Positions 1 to 5,141 of a DNA stretch of 7,211 nt are shown here, piece by piece. The position numbers were made by a program, and so were the translations under genes. Origin of the DNA: Spirochaetaceae bacterium (GTDB lineage Bacteria; Spirochaetota; Spirochaetia; B11-G9); assembly GCA_030600745.1 (NCBI GenBank), contig JAUVLL010000169.1, positions 1 to 7,211 on the forward strand. The letters run 5' to 3'. Below the pieces are notes generated by a model. That model was not told the origin of the DNA. It was given only the letters and a program-made list of their open reading frames with translations, and did no database searches. The stretch's first letter is position 1; every line of letters starts with the position of its first letter.

Positions 1-1
1 C

Positions 2-325
2 AATCTTTTTTCTGAATATAATGGTGCATTTATAGAAAACTATACGGCAGTTGAATTAATAAAATCAGGGTTTGAAGAACTGTTTTACTGGACAAGTAAA
101 TTTGATGCAGAGCTTGATTTTGTAGTTTCCAATAAAGAAAATGTAATAATACCTATTGAAGTAAAAAGCGGTATGAGTAAGCAAAAAAAGAGTTTGAAAG
201 TCTATGAAGAAAAATATAATCCTGAAATTTTGGTAAGATTCTCACCCCGGAATTTTGTAAGGGATGATAAATTTATTAACATTCCCCTTTATGCTGTTCC
301 TTTTTTAGGGAAATTACAATCCTAA
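2..325 (+). CDS. C-terminal end of a DUF4143 / AAA_14-type ATPase (5' end outside window)
   Basis: The frame is open from the window edge to TAA and gives the last 107 residues of a protein that begins upstream. It matches the pattern of the DUF4143 domain that ends many AAA_14 ATPases of about 380-420 residues. Visible features are an ENYTAVEL segment (about 12-19), then FYWTSKFDAELDFVV (28-42), then PIEVKSG (51-57), then a hydrophobic ending with IPLYAVPFL. D39, E53 and K55 lie where the PD-(D/E)xK nuclease-like core of this domain has its acidic and lysine residues. The ATPase part (Walker A and B) would be outside the window, so I cannot tell whether the gene is whole. The biological role of the family is poorly defined; members often sit in mobile or defence-like regions, as here next to antitoxin fragments. 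No terminator follows it. Confidence 0.8.
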   Translation, partial: NLFSEYNGAFIENYTAVELIKSGFEELFYWTSKFDAELDFVVSNKENVIIPIEVKSGMSKQKKSLKVYEEKYNPEILVRFSPRNFVRDDKFINIPLYAVPFLGKLQS

Positions 326-342
326 AATATTAACTATACGTA

Positions 343-657
343 TTGTTGCAATTATATCTGGATGAACCCCAGGGTTCAAATGTAACATTTCCTCTTCCTG
401 ATGAATCTATTGGAGAAAGTGATTTTATAGTTTCTATTTCTGTTGATAGTAGAATTGCTTTCCCGATTATAATGAAAAACTTCAGACTTCAGAAAAAACT
501 TACACAGAAAGAAGCCCAGAGGACCATTGGTTTTACCAGTCAGAATAGTTATGTACGGTTGGAAAATCCTGGAAATCCAGGGCTTGAGACATTGGACAAA
601 TTTGTAAAGGCATTCCCTGATTTTCCAATTGATAAATGCTTTTCTATTAGTGTATAG
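343..657 (+). pseudogene. hicB: HicB-family antitoxin remnant, N-terminal domain missing
   Basis: HicB antitoxins neutralise the HicA mRNA interferase. They have an N-terminal RNase-H-like fold of about 60-70 residues and, in this subgroup, a C-terminal helix-turn-helix. The readable protein (104 aa from a TTG) starts at the junction LYLDEPQGSNVTFPLPDE, which in full-length proteins follows the RNase-H-like part. It then keeps the DNA-binding half: FRLQKKLTQKEAQ (47-59), a turn and SYVRLENPGNPGLETLDKF (69-87), ending with FPDFPID. The in-frame stop at 331-333 lies just upstream. There is no convincing ribosome binding site, and no hicA lies between it and the preceding gene (stop at 325). I read it as a 5'-truncated gene whose HTH may or may not still be expressed. 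The family assignment is from motif memory, not a search. Confidence 0.72.
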
Positions 658-677
658 ATTCATACAGGAGAAAAGAA

Positions 678-911
678 ATGAACAATCCCCAAAATAGTTA
701 TAATTTTGACAGTGAAGAACTTGAGATATTAAAAGCTTTCGAAAATGGTAAATTAAATGGATCTAAACCCTCTGAGTCTATAGTTCTTGCTGCACAACAG
801 ACTCTAAAAAAGAATAAAAATATTAATATAAGAATTTCAGAAATTTCCATTTTAATTCTTAATCAGTTTAAAATGTCTTCGAATAAGTTTAAGTGTTTCA
901 GGATTTCCTGA
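678..911 (+). pseudogene. Ribbon-helix-helix (CopG/BrnA-like) antitoxin, C-terminal half lost
   Basis: ATG start with AGGAG at 666-670, seven bases upstream, so translation start looks intact. The 77-residue product begins like a recurring small antitoxin family: an acidic opening DSEELEILKAFENGKL (about 11-26), then QQTLKKNKNINIRIS (about 40-54), where NIRIS is the beta strand that opens a ribbon-helix-helix fold. In intact members this strand is followed by two helices that form the dimer and DNA-binding unit (a 'GIPYQTLIS..LHKY'-like segment). Here the remaining residues (ISILILNQFKMSSNKF...) do not resemble that, and neither other + frame continues the family after about base 843. It therefore looks like a recombination or deletion breakpoint rather than a simple frameshift. 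It sits 20 bases after the HicB fragment. No partner toxin is visible. It could be expressed as a short non-functional protein. Confidence 0.6.
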
Positions 912-1015
912 TACAAAAGAATCAGGAGCTTTAGCTCTGTTTACAAGAGCCTTGTTAGTTGATTCCTCAGTTGATTCCTCCGTCCCCTGTCATGCGTAGG
1001 TATGTTGCATATACC
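899..1015. repeat. Cluster of short palindromes with a 12-bp tandem repeat
   Basis: Direct reading shows five small hairpins in about 115 bases: CAGGA/TCCTG (899-903, 906-910), TCCTGAT/ATCAGGA (906-912, 921-927), GAGCT/AGCTC (926-930, 933-937), GCTCT/AGAGC (934-938, 946-950) and GGTAT/ATACC (999-1003, 1011-1015). A perfect 12-base tandem repeat, AGTTGATTCCTC, occupies 957-968 and 969-980, followed by CGTCCCCTGTCATGCG. The minus-strand string GGGGACGG resembles conserved strings I associate with dispersed palindromic repeats of the REP/RAYT kind, but that is recollection only. Together with the broken antitoxin gene ending here, this looks like the scar of an insertion or recombination. The 912-1109 gap holds this cluster, an inverted repeat and a promoter, and no gene I can support. 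Confidence 0.5.
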
Positions 1016-1030
1016 GTTCCTGCGGCTTAT

Positions 1031-1093
1031 TTAACATAAATATTAATGAAATATTTCTCTGAAGGAGTAACTTTTTTGCTATAATTATGTTAA
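1031..1093. repeat. 9-bp inverted repeat enclosing the promoter of the 61-aa gene
   Basis: TTAACATAA (1031-1039) and TTATGTTAA (1085-1093) are perfect reverse complements separated by 45 bases. The right arm overlaps the end of the -10 box at 1080-1085 and the expected transcription start. It could be an operator, a cruciform, or the folded ends of a small mobile unit; the left end (ATTTAAC) fits an integron attC core pattern, but the right end (GTTAATC) misses one position. Confidence 0.45.
1078..1085 (+). promoter_or_regulatory. Extended -10 promoter for the 61-aa gene
   Basis: TGCTATAAT (TG at 1077-1078 region plus perfect TATAAT at 1080-1085) is a textbook extended -10 element. No good -35 box lies 16-18 bases upstream (CTCTGA there), which extended -10 promoters can tolerate. 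Transcription would begin near 1092, giving a leader of about 18 bases with AGAGG (1101-1105) before the ATG at 1110. Confidence 0.55.
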
Positions 1094-1109
1094 TCTGATT
1101 AGAGGCAAA

Positions 1110-1295
1110 ATGGATAAAACAGTAATTAGAAAAACAAAACTAAAAAATCTAAAAAGTGACTTTGAGTATTGGCAAAAGCAACCTTTAAGTTCAAGATTAG
1201 CCGCATTGCAGGAAATAAGAGAAGAATATATAAGATGGAAATATGATAATAGACAAGAATTTCAAAGAGTTTATTCAATTATTAAACAAAAATAG
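1110..1295 (+). CDS. Small conserved-type hypothetical protein, putative partner of the overlapping nucleotidyltransferase
   Basis: A 61-residue protein with a clear start: AGAGG at 1101-1105, four bases before the ATG, and an extended -10 promoter just upstream. It is hydrophilic with no signal peptide or membrane segment. Its pattern is an N-terminal basic stretch (DKTVIRKTKLKNLKSDF), then YWQKQPLSSRLAALQEIREEYIRWKYD (20-46), then FQRVYSIIKQK. I recognise this as a recurring small protein found directly upstream of Pol-beta-type nucleotidyltransferase genes, and the remnant of such a gene overlaps its last 53 bases here, which supports the pairing. Its biochemical role is not known to me; an antitoxin-like or regulatory partner role is inference from context. 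The reading frame is intact although its partner is destroyed. An orphan of this kind may be on its way to loss. Confidence 0.7.
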   Translation: MDKTVIRKTKLKNLKSDFEYWQKQPLSSRLAALQEIREEYIRWKYDNRQEFQRVYSIIKQK

Positions 1296-1389
1296 AGTCA
1301 AATATCTTATTGTGGGGGGGATATGCTGTTGCGCTGCACGGGCATCGGGCAGACATCAGGATTTAGCTGATTTAGAAAACCTGGAATAA
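1243..1389 (+). pseudogene. Nucleotidyltransferase-fold (DUF6036-like) gene collapsed to its two ends
   Basis: An ATG at 1243, inside the 61-aa gene, opens a 48-codon frame reading MIIDKNFKEFIQLLNKNRVK (1-20), then YLIVGG (21-26). This is the typical opening of Pol-beta-like nucleotidyltransferases ('VKYLIVGGYAVALHG'). The expected YAVALHGH is present, but in the next frame (1322-1345), because the G run at 1314-1320 has seven Gs where six would keep the frame. From about 1346 the original frame reads RASGRHQDLADLENLE and stop (34-48), which matches the C-terminal end of the same family. Everything between, including the catalytic D-x-D strand and substrate region, is gone, probably more than 100 residues. 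The poly-G insertion and the deletion junction together restore one frame, so a short meaningless peptide could still be made. Family naming is from motif memory. Confidence 0.7.
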
Positions 1390-1485
1390 AAAAAATCTAC
1401 TGTTTGTGAATTGTGCAATTTTTTAATTACTGAAAAATATATTGCAAATATACTTATTAAAGAAAATATAATTACAAAAAAAACA

Positions 1486-1515
1486 TTGACAAAGAAAGAA
1501 TACTTGCATCATAAT
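1486..1515 (+). promoter_or_regulatory. Sigma-70-type promoter of the rpiR operon
   Basis: A perfect -35 TTGACA (1486-1491), an 18-base spacer and a -10 CATAAT (1510-1515, five of six matches) sit in a very AT-rich stretch. Transcription would start near 1522, about 25 bases before the ATG at 1547. The upstream gap (1390-1485) contains only A/T-rich sequence, a weak AATTG/CAATT hairpin followed by Ts (1409-1424), and a short dyad TATATT-gca-AATATA (1438-1452) that could be an operator. Confidence 0.65.
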
Positions 1516-1534
1516 ATATCTTATCAATCAGTTG

Positions 1535-1540
1535 AAAAGG
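1535..1540 (+). promoter_or_regulatory. Ribosome binding site that fixes the RpiR start at 1547
   Basis: AAAAGG lies six bases before ATG 1547. The TTG at 1532 opens the same frame five codons earlier, but it would place this site inside the coding region, has no Shine-Dalgarno sequence of its own, and would leave a leader of only about 10 bases. Confidence 0.65.
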
Positions 1541-1546
1541 TGTAAT

Positions 1547-2428
1547 ATGATAACAAAATCCGACAGCTACAACAGAATTCTTGAAAAATATGATGATTTA
1601 CCTAAGCAGCAGAAAAAAATAGCAGATTACATAATAAATCGCTACGACGAAGTTGTGTTTTTCTCCATCACAAAGCTGGCAACGACTCTCCAGGTGAGTG
1701 AGGCTACAGTTGTCAGGTTCGCTCAGAACCTTGGACATAAGGGGTTTCCTGAACTCAAAGAAGATCTGGTAAAATATTACAGAGAGTATCTTACCCCCGG
1801 TGAGAGGATGAAGAGATCTATCGAGGAATTACCTGATGATCCCCTTCAGTATAAGAGCCATGTGAACAGAGAAATACAGCTTCTTCAGGATTCCATAACT
1901 GCCCTGGATAATGATAATTTTATAAAAGCTGTGGATCATATAGTTAACGCGAACAGAATTTATATATTCGGGAACGGCGGCAATGAATGTCTTGCAAATC
2001 ATCTGACTTTCCGGCTTTCCCGGTTTAAATTAAAAGCTGTTCAGCAGTCTGTATCCGGTAAAAACCTGTTTGAGAAACTGCTCCAGATTGAAAGCACAGA
2101 TATGATTATAGCTTTTCATTTTTATAAACCGACTGTAGATTTTCGTAGACTCATGGAAGTTTGTGCAGAGAAAAAAATCCCGGTCCTCTTAATTACTGAC
2201 AGTCTGATTCCACCGATGATCAGGGATGCAGATATTATTCTTCTTGCACCAAGAGGTTCAGCAGGAACTTTCCACTCACAGGTAGTCCCGATGGCAATAA
2301 ATAACGCACTTATCAATGGTGTTGCCAGCAGAATGGGTGAGAAGGCTGTTAACGCCTTACAGGAATTAACTGAGATGAGACGAAAACATTATTTCAACAA
2401 TTTTTCTTCTACAGATATGGAGGAGTAA
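1547..2428 (+). CDS. RpiR/MurR-family transcriptional regulator (HTH + SIS domain)
   Basis: A 293-residue protein, the usual length of the family. Residues 1-80 are the RpiR-type helix-turn-helix domain: LPKQQKKIADYIINRYDEV (18-36), then ITKLATTLQVSEATVVRFAQ (41-60) as the HTH with recognition helix, then NLGHKGFPELK. Residues about 105-270 form a SIS (sugar isomerase) domain that binds phosphorylated sugars as effectors: IYIFGNGGNECLA (138-150) is the first SIS loop and IPVLLITDS (211-219) a later strand. The usual serine of the G-x-G-x-S loop appears to be Asn146. It is the first gene of the operon and is followed after five bases by the TIM-barrel gene, whose ribosome binding site lies in the end of this gene. 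It likely controls its own operon, with a sugar phosphate from that pathway as the signal (inference). Start chosen by the ribosome binding site at 1535-1540. Confidence 0.9.
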   Translation: MITKSDSYNRILEKYDDLPKQQKKIADYIINRYDEVVFFSITKLATTLQVSEATVVRFAQNLGHKGFPELKEDLVKYYREYLTPGERMKRSIEELPDDPLQYKSHVNREIQLLQDSITALDNDNFIKAVDHIVNANRIYIFGNGGNECLANHLTFRLSRFKLKAVQQSVSGKNLFEKLLQIESTDMIIAFHFYKPTVDFRRLMEVCAEKKIPVLLITDSLIPPMIRDADIILLAPRGSAGTFHSQVVPMAINNALINGVASRMGEKAVNALQELTEMRRKHYFNNFSSTDMEE

Positions 2429-2433
2429 AAATT

Positions 2434-3270
2434 GTGACAAATGGGATTCTTTTAGGAGCTGTTTGTTTTCAGGAGTATCCGGAGGGTTATCTGGACTTTC
2501 TGGAACTTGCTGCGGAACTGGATCTGGGTTGGGTTGAGTTTAAATATGAGTTTCCGCTCTGCGTTCACAGTAAATCAAAGAAATATCCGGAAATAAGGAA
2601 ACGGGCAGATCTTTTGGGTATTGGTTTATCTATGCACACTGCCTTTGATGGTTTGAATATTGCATCAATTGATGGGAACGAGCGAATGGAGTCTGTCAAA
2701 AGGGTAAAAGAATCTATAGAAGCTGCATCAGAGATGGAGATAACTCATGCCACTCTTCATGCAGGGCATCTTATGTCTATTAGTTATTCAGCAAAAAACT
2801 GGGATTTGTCAAAAAAATATAATATTGAAAGTATACGGGAGCTGGTTGAGTTTGCAGCACCCCTTGGATTAACTCTGTGTCTTGAAAATGGAAATGCTTT
2901 TAAAAGATCTGCTTTGAAACACGGGTTGTTTCCTGGTGACCTGAAGTATATTAGAGAAAATGTAGGAATGGAGCTCAAATTTACCATAGATTTTGGGCAT
3001 GCAATTTATTTAAGCAGGGATCCCTCCTTTCTTGTGTCAGAACTTGGAACGTATAATGTAAAACTCTCTCATCTTCACAGCAATTCCGGAATGGTAGATT
3101 CTCATAGCCCATTGGGTACAGGTGTTCTGGAGCTGGAAAAGCTTATTGGCAGATATATTGATGATGAATGGAAATTCCCTCTCTCTATTGAGATGAAGAG
3201 CGAAGATAATCTTAGTAACTCACTTGAAGCAGTAAGGAGAGTTATCAATAAAATTGAAAGTGAACAATAG
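2434..3270 (+). CDS. Xylose isomerase-like TIM-barrel protein (putative sugar isomerase/epimerase)
   Basis: A 278-residue protein of the AP-endonuclease-2/xylose-isomerase-like TIM-barrel superfamily (PF01261), which contains sugar epimerases, isomerases and endonuclease IV. The pattern of metal-site and active-site residues is visible in order: MHTAF with H68, THATLHAGH with H109 and H112, LCLEN with E151, FTIDFGHA with D186 and H189, SHLHSN with H213 and H215, and SIEM with E253. E151, D186, H215 or H189 and E253 fit the divalent-metal ligands of the family. It is cytoplasmic (no signal peptide). The GTG start is supported by GGAGGAG at 2419-2425, eight bases upstream, inside the end of the regulator gene. 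It overlaps the next gene by one base (TAGTG), so it is translated in one unit with a phosphohexomutase, suggesting it acts on a sugar or sugar phosphate. The substrate cannot be read from the sequence; DNA repair activity is unlikely in this context. Confidence 0.85.
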   Translation: MTNGILLGAVCFQEYPEGYLDFLELAAELDLGWVEFKYEFPLCVHSKSKKYPEIRKRADLLGIGLSMHTAFDGLNIASIDGNERMESVKRVKESIEAASEMEITHATLHAGHLMSISYSAKNWDLSKKYNIESIRELVEFAAPLGLTLCLENGNAFKRSALKHGLFPGDLKYIRENVGMELKFTIDFGHAIYLSRDPSFLVSELGTYNVKLSHLHSNSGMVDSHSPLGTGVLELEKLIGRYIDDEWKFPLSIEMKSEDNLSNSLEAVRRVINKIESEQ

Positions 3271-4616
3271 TGGGAATCTTTAAAGCAAATGATATTAGAG
3301 GTAAATATCCTGTCGAACTTGATCAGGAGACTCTTTATTCTATCGGTTTTTATCTTCCGCATATCCTGAAAACAGATAAAATTCTTGTTGGCAGGGATAC
3401 ACGAACTTCCTCCAATGAGGTCTTTGATATTTTATCGAAAGGGATAACTGACAACGGGGCTGATGTTGTAGATATAGGATTGTGTGATACCCCGGCAGTT
3501 TATTTTGCAACAGCATTTTATAAATTTGACGGGAGTGTAATGATAACAGCATCCCATAATCCTCCTGAATATAACGGTCTTAAAATTTCCCGTTCAGAAG
3601 CCATTCCCGTAGGGCCGGATACCGGACTTGGAGAATTTGAAAGTCTTATAAAATCCAGGACGGTACCGGTCTCAAAAAAAGGAAGAATCACTAATCTTGA
3701 TATATCCCGGGATTATAAAAATCATATCCGGAAGTTTATGTCAGATTATTCAGGTATACAAGCAGTCTTTGACTGTGGTAATGCTGCTGCAGTAGCCTAT
3801 GTTCATAAAATATTTGCAGGTACTTCTTTACATTTTACAACTCTTTTTGATGAGCCGAATGGCACTTTTCCTAATCATGGGCCTAATCCTCTGGAAAAAG
3901 AAAGCTGGGTAAGTATCAATAAAGAGATTCTAAAACAGAAGGCAGATCTTGGTATTATCTTTGATGGTGATGCTGACCGGGCTGTGTTTTTTGACGAAAA
4001 GGGTGGGTTTATATCTCCGGATATTATTACAGCACTTATAGGTCATTACTACTATGATAAAAAAACAGACCCCGGTAGCAACATTAGTGATGGTCAAATG
4101 TACTACGATATCAGATCCTCCCGGAGCGTTTCGGAGTACATTGAAACTTTAGGTGGTAAATCATCTCCCTGCAGAACCGGGCATGCAAATATAAAAAAAA
4201 TCCTAAAGGAAAGTAATGGAACCTATGCCGGGGAGCTTTCAGGACATTACTATTTCAGGGAGAATTACTTTTGTGATTCAGGTTTTATAGCTGCTGCAGT
4301 TGTTCTTGGAATAATTAAAAAGTTGCAGGTACCGGTTTCTGAAATATCAGGAAAAATAAATCCTTACTCATTTTCAGGTGAAATAAATTTTGAAGTTAAA
4401 GATCAGAAATTAATTTTAACTAAGATTGAAGAATATTTCCCTGAAGGAAAGGTTAACAGACTGGATGGAGTACGAATAGATTTTAATTCCTGGTGGTTTA
4501 TTTTAACACCTTCCAGAGCAGAGCCCTTGTTAAGGCTTGTAGTTGAAGCAGAAAGTAATGAGATTATGAAAGAGAAAATTAAAGAACTTAAAGCTATAAT
4601 TGAAAGTTTTGAATAA
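3270..4616 (+). CDS. Phosphomannomutase/phosphoglucomutase-family protein (copy 1)
   Basis: A 448-residue alpha-D-phosphohexomutase, full length for the PMM/PGM (ManB/AlgC) group, which interconverts hexose 1- and 6-phosphates through a phosphoserine. Seen in order: NDIRG (7-11), VGRDTR (40-45), the phosphoserine loop TASHNP with S95, the Mg loop FDGDADR with D232, D234 and D236 (DGDADR instead of the commoner DGDGDR), and the sugar-binding loop GELSGHYYF (321-329) with E322, S324 and H326. The C-terminal phosphate-binding loop reads LTPSRAEPLLRL (412-423), where most relatives have an R-x-S-N/G-T-E-P pattern, so the first Arg and the Thr are replaced. The GTG start overlaps the TAG of the upstream gene by one base and has no strong ribosome binding site, implying translational coupling. 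Its N-terminal half is closely similar to the gene at 6264. Whether it acts on mannose, glucose or another sugar phosphate is unknown. Confidence 0.9.
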   Translation: MGIFKANDIRGKYPVELDQETLYSIGFYLPHILKTDKILVGRDTRTSSNEVFDILSKGITDNGADVVDIGLCDTPAVYFATAFYKFDGSVMITASHNPPEYNGLKISRSEAIPVGPDTGLGEFESLIKSRTVPVSKKGRITNLDISRDYKNHIRKFMSDYSGIQAVFDCGNAAAVAYVHKIFAGTSLHFTTLFDEPNGTFPNHGPNPLEKESWVSINKEILKQKADLGIIFDGDADRAVFFDEKGGFISPDIITALIGHYYYDKKTDPGSNISDGQMYYDIRSSRSVSEYIETLGGKSSPCRTGHANIKKILKESNGTYAGELSGHYYFRENYFCDSGFIAAAVVLGIIKKLQVPVSEISGKINPYSFSGEINFEVKDQKLILTKIEEYFPEGKVNRLDGVRIDFNSWWFILTPSRAEPLLRLVVEAESNEIMKEKIKELKAIIESFE

Positions 4617-4640
4617 ATTTTACGCTAAAGGGGATAAAAG

Positions 4641-5059
4641 ATGAAAAGATTAGTTACAGTAATAATCATTCTGTCTGTAGTGAGTACTCTTTTTGCCGGC
4701 GGCAAAACAGAAACTGAAAGAACTCTGGGTGAATGAGAAGAGTGGGCTCAGCTTGGAGATTACAAACCTGTAGAAGATGATTGGGCTGCCATAAAGACAA
4801 CAGCCAAAGAAGAAAAGGAGCTTGTTGTATATTCTTTTTCTTCAAGAGTGTTCGATTTTGGAAGAACCTTTTATAATAAGTATGGTATTAAAGTTATTGC
4901 TCATGATATGTCAACACCTTCACTTCTGGAGAAATTAGTTCGTGAACAGGATGCAGGCATCACGTGGATATGGAAGAAGCCTATCAGGATGAATTTGGTG
5001 AGGAACTTATTAAAAGTTATTAAGGTGAGAGATTTCTGGTTGCAGAATCAATAGTATGA
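4641..5059 (+). pseudogene. ABC transporter extracellular solute-binding protein, broken
   Basis: A good start remains: AAAGGGGA at 4627-4634 before ATG 4641, and a signal peptide MKRLVTVIIILSVVSTLFAG with the GGKTE mature start common in spirochaete binding proteins. The frame meets TGA at codon 32 (4734-4736). Beyond it the same frame continues sensibly: EEWAQLGDYKPVEDDWAAIK, then KELVVYSFSSRVFDFG and FYNKYGIKVIAHDMSTPSLL, then EKLVREQDAG. This is the opening of a family-1/iron-type binding protein. At about 4957 it breaks; the natural continuation is in another frame from about 4964, VDMEEAYQDEFGEELIKSY, a second stop (TAA, 5021-5023), then GERFLVAESIV and TGA (5057-5059), which looks like the C-terminus. 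About 130 codons remain of an expected 330-430. It starts 24 bases after the phosphohexomutase, so it was part of the operon. The transported substrate is unknown. Confidence 0.85.
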
Positions 5060-5084
5060 AAATAAATTTACAAAAAAGGAGTAA

Positions 5085-5141
5085 ATGAAAAATATATTTC
5101 TTTACAATACAATTTTACAAATATTTAGGAGGAAATCATGA
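5085..5141 (+). CDS. Possible 18-codon leader ORF coupled to the NHL lipoprotein gene
   Basis: ATG 5085 has AAAGGAG (5076-5081 region) a few bases upstream and opens MKNIFLYNTILQIFRRKS, ending with a TGA that overlaps the next ATG in the four-base ATGA arrangement (5138-5141). That layout fits translational coupling, and the ORF contains the strong ribosome binding site (AGGAGG, 5127-5132) of the lipoprotein gene. The peptide resembles nothing I know. It may equally be the start of a lost gene or chance, in an AT-rich 78-base gap. Confidence 0.3.
   Translation: MKNIFLYNTILQIFRRKS

Noticed and set aside
376..663. Minus-strand 95-aa ORF opposite the HicB fragment
   Set aside because: The + strand carries recognisable HicB/HTH motifs and the minus translation resembles nothing.
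905..1095. Functional integron attC site
   Set aside because: Only one end fits the core-site pattern fully, the internal arms do not fold in the usual way, and no integrase is in the window. Kept only as a possibility under the inverted-repeat entry.
1409..1424. Intrinsic terminator AATTG-tg-CAATT plus T run after the nucleotidyltransferase remnant
   Set aside because: The stem is only five A/T-rich pairs with a two-base loop, too weak to be called.
1532..1546. Longer RpiR protein starting at TTG 1532
   Set aside because: The ribosome binding site AAAAGG falls inside that extension and fits ATG 1547; the extra five residues do not add to the HTH domain.
3102..3362. Minus-strand ORF across the TIM-barrel/mutase junction
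   Set aside because: Shadow reading; both + strand genes carry catalytic motifs through this stretch.
4734..4736. In-frame TGA read as selenocysteine or a recoded codon in the binding protein gene
   Set aside because: No selenocysteine insertion hairpin is evident after it, solute-binding proteins of this type have no known selenocysteine here, and the gene has two further lesions. A Trp or other codon mutated to a stop is simpler.
4848..5054. Separate 68-aa ORF starting with the codon for V/M at 4848
   Set aside because: It is the middle of the broken binding protein read from an internal GTG; its last 30 residues are out-of-frame translation of the true C-terminus.
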